From Pseudomonadota bacterium (GTDB lineage Bacteria; Pseudomonadota; Alphaproteobacteria; Parvibaculales; Parvibaculaceae): a stretch of DNA of 7,137 nt. This document shows positions 1 to 4,542 of the stretch, in pieces; the stretch's first letter is position 1; each line of letters starts with the position of its first letter. A model generated the notes under the pieces. The model saw only the letters and a list, made by a program, of their open reading frames with translations. It did not search any database and was not told the origin of the DNA. Where the stretch lies: positions 1 to 7,137 of the forward strand of contig JAJXZC010000231.1 in NCBI GenBank assembly GCA_021780275.1, read 5' to 3'. Position numbers and translations under genes: made by a program.

Positions 1-8
1 TCAGTCAT
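1..8 (-). CDS. Possible start of a leftward gene, cut by the window edge
   Basis: On the minus strand an ATG occupies positions 8-6 and is preceded 8 nt upstream by AAGG (20-17), a passable ribosome-binding site. Only Met, Thr and part of a third codon are inside the window, so no product can be named. The Fnr-like dyad at 27-48 lies about 20 bp upstream of this ATG. That is too close for a classical class II activation geometry, which would place the transcript start at or beyond the ATG. Either the site represses, or the true start codon is further left, or this ATG is coincidental. Confidence 0.22.
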
Positions 9-26
9 AGAGACAACCTTCGAACT

Positions 27-48
27 ATCGTTGATATCAGTCAACGAT
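27..48. promoter_or_regulatory. Fnr/FixK-family (CRP-FNR superfamily) binding-site-like dyad
   Basis: The sequence shows a perfect 8-bp inverted repeat, ATCGTTGA-N6-TCAACGAT. Its core, read on the minus strand, is TTGAC-TGAT-ATCAA, which matches the Fnr/FixK/Anr consensus TTGAT-N4-ATCAA at 9 of 10 specified positions. Proteins of this family (FnrL, FixK, Anr) control oxygen-responsive genes in proteobacteria. The site lies 293 bp beyond the stop codon of the DUF1302 gene and is separated from it by a strong terminator. It therefore most likely serves a gene left of the window. No clear -10 element is visible at a class II distance on the plus strand. The match to consensus is direct observation; the function is inference. 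Confidence 0.5.
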
Positions 49-69
49 TTGCCCTCCCGCTCAATCGTC

Positions 70-82
70 CCCTCACTGAGGG
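70..82. repeat. 13-bp palindrome
   Basis: CCCTCA and TGAGGG flank a single central C, giving a perfect odd palindrome. It lies 22 bp from the Fnr-like dyad and no T-tract follows it on either strand, so it is not a terminator. It could be half of a regulatory region belonging to a gene left of the window, but a 6-bp arm can occur by chance. Confidence 0.25.
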
Positions 83-240
83 TCAGGCAGAGACACACAG
101 GCCAGCGGTTTGTGCCCATGCGTCGCCAGACAAGGCATTTACCCGCCATTGAAGCGTTCCCATCGACGGCCTGTGACAGACCATTTTCAGGGTGCGGCTT
201 CAGGGCCTCGCCGCTTCGCGACCCCGCCACCGGCCCTCCG

Positions 241-282
241 CAAAAAACGACCCCGGAAATTTCTTTCCGGGGTCTTCTTTTT
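241..282 (-). terminator. Bidirectional rho-independent terminator after the DUF1302 gene
   Basis: An 11-bp perfect stem, GACCCCGGAAA (249-259) and TTTCCGGGGTC (264-274), encloses a 4-nt TTTC loop. On the plus strand it is followed by TTCTTTTT (275-282). On the minus strand it is followed by a run of six T's (247-242 read in reverse). It therefore has the form of an efficient intrinsic terminator in both directions. It lies 67 bp past the stop of the leftward DUF1302 gene, which it should terminate. The plus-strand polarity would also block any rightward transcript from the left from running antisense into that gene. Confidence 0.93.
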
Positions 283-340
283 CTACCGCGACGAGTTAGC
301 GGATGAGGGTGTCGCGGGAGAACTCTCTCTCAGCTTTCGC

Positions 341-2182
341 TCAGAACGCGTAGCTCACGTCGAAGGTCATGAAGTCGCGATCTTCGAACGCATTCTGCAC
401 CGCGTTGCCGCGCGTCGCCGTCCACTGGACGCCGGCACTCCAGGCGCTCTGATAGGTTCCACGCACACCAAGCGACAGCGCCTTCTTGTTGTCGAGGAAG
501 CCCGGTCCGATCGGGCCGGCAGAGGTGCCGAAGTCCTGCGCGAACTGGATATTCGGCGTCAGCGTGAAAGCCGTGCCGAAGGCGTTGTTGTACTGGACGC
601 TCGCGCTCAGCCTGTAGCCATGCGAGAAGCGATCCGGGTGATAGAGCTGGAAGTACGGATTCCGCGTGGCGAGCGCCGGCGTCACGAATTCAGACATCGA
701 TGCGGCGAGCGCATTGAGCTTGACGTCCGAAATGCCCGGCATCCACTGGAAGCCCCAGTTCGCGACCAGGATAACGAGATCCGCGTCGAGATGGCTCGTC
801 ACCCAATCCGACGTCGGCAAGGTCGAGATCGTGCCGATCTGGCCGGTGACCGAGTCCGTGCGGATGAAGCCATCGGGGAAAGCTCCCGGAGTCGTGTCAT
901 AAGGCAGTGTCGATTCATAGGGGATCGCACCACCGGTGTTCGTGCCCCAATGGCCGAGCAGCATTTCGCCGGACGAGAGCTGGAAAGGCAGATTCGGCTG
1001 ATAGACCAGTTCGCCCGAGAAGGCCGTGCCATAGAGGAAGTCGGCCAGCACCGTCGAGAAGCTCGCGCCGAAGACCTGAATGTTCTCGGCGTAATGCGCG
1101 CGGTAATTCTGCTCCATATACTGATAAACATTCGCATACGCTGGCACACTGGCGACGAGCGCACCGGGGATGGCGTTCGAATATTCCAGGAAGGGCAGAT
1201 TAGAATCGTAATTGACGTAGTAGAGGCCGAGCTCTGTTCCGTCATTCAGCCAGTCGGCATTGTAGCCGAACTTCAGACCGAACTGACCAAAGTCGCCGGG
1301 CTTCTTCGATTCATTGACTCGCAGCTGGGCCCAGGCGGGTGCAGGTCCATCCGTGACGATGTTCAGATAGGTGCCGCCCGCTCCGAAGATGTCGTTGCCA
1401 AAATAGGTACCGACGGGATCGAGCTGCGTCTGGCGCCAGCGGAAACCGGCCCATGCCTCGATGCTCATGTCGTTCGGCAGGCCGAGCGAGCCATAGAGCA
1501 TTTCCTGCGGAAGCAGCGCTTCCTTGATTTCCGCGCCGGGCGTACGCAGCGCGCCGAGGTCAACCGACATGAACTGGTTGATGCCGCCGGGAATGAAGAG
1601 GCTTTCACCCCAGTTCACGACCTGCTTGCCGAGACGGAGATTGAGCGGAAGATCGTTGCCGACATTGAAATTGCCGTAGACGAAAGCATCGAGAACGCTG
1701 AAATCCCACGCCGCCGCATTATGCGCGTCGTTGCCGCGAATGGCGTCCGACAGCGGGCGCTTGCCGTAATCGGTGCTGCTCTGGCCGGCGACCTGATCGC
1801 CGATATAGTCGTAGAAGCCCTTTACGCGAACAAAGGCGCCGTAGTTCTGCCACTTGGCCTGCGCCTCGCTGACGAACTTGACGCGCTCCGAATAGGCGTC
1901 CCACTGGCCGAAGTTGACATTGCCGTCGTCTAGGTTGACGTCGTTGTAAACGTGAGCAGGTGCCGGAGCGCTCGGGTTGAGCGGGCAACCACCGTTTTCA
2001 GCGCTGATCTTCGTGCAGCTCTGCTTGCTCGTGCGGACGCCGACACCCAGCGAAACCGTGTTGTCGACGGAGATTTCCATCTCGCCGAACTTGAAGCTCT
2101 CGGCAAATGCCGGCGCACTGGCGCCTGCCCAGCCGATGGCTCCCGCCATGACCAGAAGCGGTAAGCGCTTTATCTTACTCAT
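341..2182 (-). CDS. DUF1302 family outer-membrane protein
   Basis: This 613-aa protein belongs to the DUF1302 family, predicted outer-membrane beta-barrel proteins often linked to uptake or metabolism of hydrophobic compounds; no transport substrate is established here. Residues 1-27 form a Sec signal peptide: a basic N-terminus (KIKR), a hydrophobic stretch and an AFA cleavage site before Glu28. Family hallmarks follow: LDAFVYG (164-170), LGKQVVNWGES (184-194), RTPGAEIKEALLP (213-225) and LDPVGTYF (254-261). The rest is rich in alternating aromatic beta strands. The chain ends in Tyr-Ala-Phe, the C-terminal aromatic signature recognised by the BAM complex. Length is normal for the family. 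Cys56 and Cys66, the only obvious close pair, could form a disulfide in the periplasm. The start is supported by GGAG (2193-2190) 7 nt upstream. It is divergent from the sugar operon and ends at the terminator at 241-282. Frequent partners such as DUF1329 are not in the window. Confidence 0.93.
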   Translation of the reverse strand: MSKIKRLPLLVMAGAIGWAGASAPAFAESFKFGEMEISVDNTVSLGVGVRTSKQSCTKISAENGGCPLNPSAPAPAHVYNDVNLDDGNVNFGQWDAYSERVKFVSEAQAKWQNYGAFVRVKGFYDYIGDQVAGQSSTDYGKRPLSDAIRGNDAHNAAAWDFSVLDAFVYGNFNVGNDLPLNLRLGKQVVNWGESLFIPGGINQFMSVDLGALRTPGAEIKEALLPQEMLYGSLGLPNDMSIEAWAGFRWRQTQLDPVGTYFGNDIFGAGGTYLNIVTDGPAPAWAQLRVNESKKPGDFGQFGLKFGYNADWLNDGTELGLYYVNYDSNLPFLEYSNAIPGALVASVPAYANVYQYMEQNYRAHYAENIQVFGASFSTVLADFLYGTAFSGELVYQPNLPFQLSSGEMLLGHWGTNTGGAIPYESTLPYDTTPGAFPDGFIRTDSVTGQIGTISTLPTSDWVTSHLDADLVILVANWGFQWMPGISDVKLNALAASMSEFVTPALATRNPYFQLYHPDRFSHGYRLSASVQYNNAFGTAFTLTPNIQFAQDFGTSAGPIGPGFLDNKKALSLGVRGTYQSAWSAGVQWTATRGNAVQNAFEDRDFMTFDVSYAF

Positions 2183-2189
2183 TACACCT

Positions 2190-2195
2190 CTCCCC
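2190..2195 (-). promoter_or_regulatory. Ribosome-binding site of the DUF1302 gene
   Basis: Reading leftward, GGGGAG followed by AGG forms a strong purine-rich Shine-Dalgarno element. The GGAG core ends 7 nt before the ATG at 2182-2180. It fixes the start of the signal-peptide-bearing protein. Confidence 0.75.
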
Positions 2196-2202
2196 AGTTG
2201 AC

Positions 2203-2220
2203 CGCCTCACACGAGAGGCG
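2203..2220 (-). repeat. Short hairpin in the presumed 5' leader of the DUF1302 gene
   Basis: CGCCTC (2203-2208) and GAGGCG (2215-2220) form a perfect 6-bp GC-rich stem around a 6-nt loop. The stem ends 7 bp upstream of the purine-rich ribosome-binding site of the leftward gene. It could affect translation or message stability, but no function can be proven from the sequence. Confidence 0.3.
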
Positions 2221-2398
2221 ATTTGAAATTCTTTACTCCGGGAGGTCGGCCTCATCACGCGCACGTCCCCTTACAGGCCATCGCATTGCAATGGCTCATA
2301 TCTCGAGGCGCACCTTTGCCTTCGCGCCTGGTCGGCGCGGCAAGGATGGCGTATGTGATTTTGCGTCTCCTCCGCAGTGCAGAGCTTTGTCCGCACCA

Positions 2399-2443
2399 GC
2401 TAGATCACATGTCGATATTCTTGATTCTCATATGTGAGCTAGC
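2399..2443. repeat. 12-bp interrupted inverted repeat (operator-like)
   Basis: GCTAGATCACAT (2399-2410) and ATGTGAGCTAGC (2432-2443) are inverted copies with a single mismatch (11 of 12 pairs) and a 21-nt spacer. The arm centres lie 33 bp apart, about three helical turns. This fits two regulator half-sites or sites on one DNA face, or a stem-loop if transcribed. The inner ATGTGA/TCACAT element recurs a third time at 2353-2358. It resembles a CRP-type half-site, but a proper TGTGA-N6-TCACA site is absent. The repeat is seen directly; the operator role is inference. Confidence 0.5.
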
Positions 2444-2513
2444 ATTAGGTTCATTCCACCTAAATCACTTAATCAGTCAAGGCTCTTTGTGCCAAAAGCC
2501 CCTGCCGCGCAGT

Positions 2514-2541
2514 CATTATGGCCGGCACCGTGTCCATAATG
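2514..2541. repeat. 8-bp interrupted inverted repeat (operator-like)
   Basis: CATTATGG (2514-2521) and CCATAATG (2534-2541) are perfect inverted copies with a 12-nt spacer. Arm centres are 20 bp apart, close to two helical turns, which is typical spacing for a dimeric repressor or activator. Each arm also reads CATAAT on one strand, a -10-like hexamer, so the element might overlap divergent promoters. An 8-bp repeat at this spacing could arise by chance in a region this size. Confidence 0.4.
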
Positions 2542-2615
2542 GCGCAGTAAATGAGTGCGCCCGCGTCTCGAAATCGCAGCCAGCGGGCAATACTTTCCAA
2601 ATTGTAATTATCCGA

Positions 2616-2657
2616 GATCTTCAGTCGCGGCCTGCCGCATTCATCCGCATGAAGATC
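2616..2657. repeat. Nested inverted repeat upstream of the operon (operator or leader hairpin)
   Basis: GATCTTCA (2616-2623) and TGAAGATC (2650-2657) form a perfect 8-bp inverted repeat. Between them, GCGG (2627-2630) and CCGC (2635-2638) form a smaller stem, and TTCAT-CCGC-ATGAA (2640-2653) is an alternative small dyad sharing the right arm. If transcribed, the right arm could pair with either partner, giving two mutually exclusive folds. The element ends 92 bp before the operon start codon and has no T-tract, so it is not a classical terminator. Confidence 0.4.
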
Positions 2658-2739
2658 GGGCATCGTTAAACAATTCAGATAGTTAGGCCGCCTGCTTTCC
2701 GATGCATAATGAAAGGCCGTCGTCTTGAGCGCCGCAGCC

Positions 2740-2743
2740 GGAG
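2740..2743 (+). promoter_or_regulatory. Ribosome-binding site that sets the dehydrogenase start
   Basis: GGAG lies 6 nt before the ATG at 2750 but only 3 nt before the in-frame GTG at 2747. The spacing favours the ATG, so the protein is taken as 336 aa rather than 337. Confidence 0.65.
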
Positions 2744-2749
2744 CCCGTG

Positions 2750-3760
2750 ATGCCTCACAAGCCTAAGACATTGCTGGCTTTCGACCCCAAGGCCCATGCC
2801 GACTCTTTCTCGGATGCGCAATCCGCGCGGCTGGACGATCTCGTTGCCCTGCTCGCCCCCGCCCCTTTGACCTCTTTCGACACGCCTGAGGCCCGCACCC
2901 TGCTCGGCCAGGCAGAAATCCTCGTCACCGGATGGGGTGCACCGCATCTCGGCCCGGAGGAACTTGCAACCGCACCGCATCTCCGCCTCGTCGCCCATCT
3001 CGCCGGCTCCGTGAAGCCCTTTCTTGATCCATCGATCCAGAGTCGCGGTGTTGCCGTCACCTCCGCGGCGGATGCGAACGCAGTACCCGTTGCCGAATAC
3101 ACGCTTGCCGCCATCCTTTTCTCCAACAAGCGACTATTCCGTCTGCGGACGGCATATCATGAAGCGCGACACGCCCCGGCATGGGCCAAGGTCGCGCCCG
3201 ACCTCGGCAATTATCGCAAGGCCATCGGCATCGTCGGCGCTTCGCGCATCGGGCGGCGCGTCATCTCGCTCCTGAAGCCCTTCGACTTCGAGATCCTTCT
3301 GGCCGATCCCTTCATCGGAAGCGCGGAAGCCTCGCGGCTCGGCGCAAGGCTCGTCGACCTCGACGCACTGATGGCGAGTGCCGACGTGGTAAGCCTCCAC
3401 GCGCCGCTTCTGCCGGAAACCGCGGGCATGATCGACAGCCGCCGCCTCGCCCTCATGAAATCCGGCGCGACGCTCATCAATACGGCGCGGGGCGCCCTCA
3501 TCGATCAGGACGCGCTCATCGCGGAAACATCGAGCGGCCGCATCGATGCCGTCATCGACGTCACCGAGCCCGATGTGCTGCCCACCAATTCACCGCTGTT
3601 CGACCTCGCCAATGTATTCCTTACGCCGCATATCGCCGGCTCGCTCGGCACCGAAACGCAACGCATGACGGAGCTGATCCTCGACGAAATTCAGCGTTAT
3701 GTAGGCGGCGAGCCTCTGCAGCATGCCGTCGCATTGGCGGAACTGGAGCATCAGGCATGA
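2750..3760 (+). CDS. D-isomer-specific 2-hydroxyacid dehydrogenase
   Basis: This 336-aa cytoplasmic enzyme is predicted to interconvert a 2-keto acid and its D-2-hydroxy acid using NAD(H). The substrate is unknown. The N-terminal catalytic half and C-terminal end flank a Rossmann domain (about residues 105-295). The dinucleotide-binding turn reads GIVGASRIG (160-168), where the usual GxGxxG has Ser for the middle Gly. Asp186 at the end of the second strand of the fold favours NAD over NADP. The catalytic residues are present: Arg247 in NTARG, Glu273 in VTEP and His294 in TPHIAGS. Length is typical. It is the first gene of the operon, and its stop overlaps the next start by ATGA. Relatives with this GASRIG variant are, as I recall, often found next to sugar-catabolic genes. 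Glyoxylate/hydroxypyruvate reductase or phosphoglycerate-dehydrogenase-like activity cannot be excluded. Confidence 0.9.
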   Translation: MPHKPKTLLAFDPKAHADSFSDAQSARLDDLVALLAPAPLTSFDTPEARTLLGQAEILVTGWGAPHLGPEELATAPHLRLVAHLAGSVKPFLDPSIQSRGVAVTSAADANAVPVAEYTLAAILFSNKRLFRLRTAYHEARHAPAWAKVAPDLGNYRKAIGIVGASRIGRRVISLLKPFDFEILLADPFIGSAEASRLGARLVDLDALMASADVVSLHAPLLPETAGMIDSRRLALMKSGATLINTARGALIDQDALIAETSSGRIDAVIDVTEPDVLPTNSPLFDLANVFLTPHIAGSLGTETQRMTELILDEIQRYVGGEPLQHAVALAELEHQA

Positions 3761-4542
3761 GCACGCTTCTGCCCGGCCTCTGTTCCATCACGTTCCGCGC
3801 CCTTCCGCCGGAAGCCGTGATCACGCTTGCCGCCGAATGCGGTCTGGCGGGCATCGAATGGGGCGCCGATATCCATGTGCGCCCGCATGATCGCGCAGGC
3901 GCACGCGCCGTCGCCGCGCGCTGCCGCGATACGGGCCTCGCCATCGCCTCCTACGGCTCCTATGTCGAAGCAGGCAGCCACATCACAGGGCAGAATTTCG
4001 CTGATGTGCTCGAAGCCGCTCAGGCGCTCGGCGCTCCCAATATCCGCATCTGGGCGGGCCAGCGGGGATGCTCATCAGCCGAAGCAAGCCTCGAAACACG
4101 CAACGCCGCTGCGCACGCGCTGCATGACATGGCCGCGAAAGCGGCAACGCTCGGCATCTCGCTTTCCCTCGAATTTCATCCGCATACCCTGAACGATGGT
4201 GCGGAGGCGTCGCTCGCTCTTATCGCCGCCGCGCGGCATCCGAACCTGCACACATATTGGCAACCGCGACCCGGCATCGCCCTCGACGAGGCGGAGGCGG
4301 AACTCGATGCCCTCGCGCCGCACCTCTCCCATCTCCATGTCTTTCACTGGAAGGCCTCCGGCGAACGCCAGCCTCTGGCGGAGGGCGCCGATTTCTGGCG
4401 CCCTCTGCTCACCCGCGTCAGCGCAATGCCGACTCCGCACGGCCGCCCCCGCTTCGCCCTGCTCGAATTTGTATCGGGCGACGACCCCGACGCCTTGCGG
4501 CGCGATGCAAAGACACTCTGCAACTGGCTAGACGGAAAATGA
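3757..4542 (+). CDS. Sugar phosphate isomerase/epimerase-like TIM-barrel protein
   Basis: This 261-aa protein resembles the xylose-isomerase-like TIM-barrel family (AP endonuclease 2 superfamily), whose members isomerise or epimerise sugars or, in some cases, cleave 3-keto-glycosides. Strand-end motifs are visible: GIEWG (32-36), ASYGSYV (64-70), IRIWAG (96-101), SLEFHP (137-142), TYWQPRPG (166-173), LHVFHW (193-198) and LLEF (235-238). Metal-ligand candidates are Glu139, His197 and Glu237. At the position where relatives usually have an Asp/His ligand pair there is Trp168-Gln169, so metal binding may be altered. No signal peptide is seen. The ATG overlaps the preceding stop (ATGA), with GGAG (3745-3748) 8 nt upstream inside the dehydrogenase gene, implying translational coupling. 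The family is clear; reaction and substrate are not. Confidence 0.85.
   Translation: MSTLLPGLCSITFRALPPEAVITLAAECGLAGIEWGADIHVRPHDRAGARAVAARCRDTGLAIASYGSYVEAGSHITGQNFADVLEAAQALGAPNIRIWAGQRGCSSAEASLETRNAAAHALHDMAAKAATLGISLSLEFHPHTLNDGAEASLALIAAARHPNLHTYWQPRPGIALDEAEAELDALAPHLSHLHVFHWKASGERQPLAEGADFWRPLLTRVSAMPTPHGRPRFALLEFVSGDDPDALRRDAKTLCNWLDGK

Larger units (their letters stand above)
2183..2749. promoter_or_regulatory. Divergent intergenic region between the DUF1302 gene and the sugar operon
   Basis: This stretch of about 570 bp must hold the promoters of both the leftward outer-membrane gene and the rightward three-gene operon. No convincing gene is seen: the open frames inside it lack ribosome-binding sites and resemble no family I know. 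Its composition is visibly more AT-rich than the flanking genes, especially 2400-2715. It contains several inverted repeats, listed separately, and a perfect 10-bp palindrome, CATTGCAATG, at 2284-2293. A possible -10 box for the operon is CATAAT at 2705-2710, about 40 nt before the ATG, but it has no good -35 partner. An activator-dependent or alternative-sigma promoter is possible. Confidence 0.6.

Noticed and set aside
83..240. Possible tRNA or small RNA just upstream of the terminator, on the plus strand
   Set aside because: The region ends in a terminator with plus-strand polarity, which prompted a search, but no cloverleaf, T-loop GTTCGA motif or tmRNA-like end could be found, and no promoter is evident.
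110..1933. A 607-codon open frame on the plus strand opposite the DUF1302 gene
   Set aside because: It runs antisense to a clear family member with signal peptide and barrel motifs. Its translation is Arg/Glu-rich low-complexity sequence with no recognisable family, and it starts upstream of the terminator at 241-282. It is a by-product of high GC at third codon positions.
2306..2329. AGGCGC/GCGCCT inverted repeat with a 12-nt loop
   Set aside because: Only 6 bp of GC-rich pairing with no extension and no T-tract; expected by chance in GC-rich DNA.
2353..2437. CRP-type site built from the ATGTGA elements
   Set aside because: The elements are not spaced as TGTGA-N6-TCACA in any pair, so a classical CRP site is not supported.
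2469..2663. Open frame of 64 codons on the minus strand in the intergenic region
   Set aside because: No Shine-Dalgarno sequence precedes the ATG and the product resembles nothing known to me. It overlaps two inverted repeats. A small unknown protein cannot be fully excluded.
2223..2669. Open frame of 148 codons on the plus strand in the intergenic region
   Set aside because: It has no ATG start at its beginning (TTG at 2223), no good ribosome-binding site and no recognisable domain. It covers the AT-richer region full of inverted repeats, which is better explained as regulatory DNA.
2747..2749. GTG as alternative start of the dehydrogenase
   Set aside because: It is in frame directly before the ATG, but lies only 3 nt from GGAG; the ATG at 2750 has the better 6-nt spacing.
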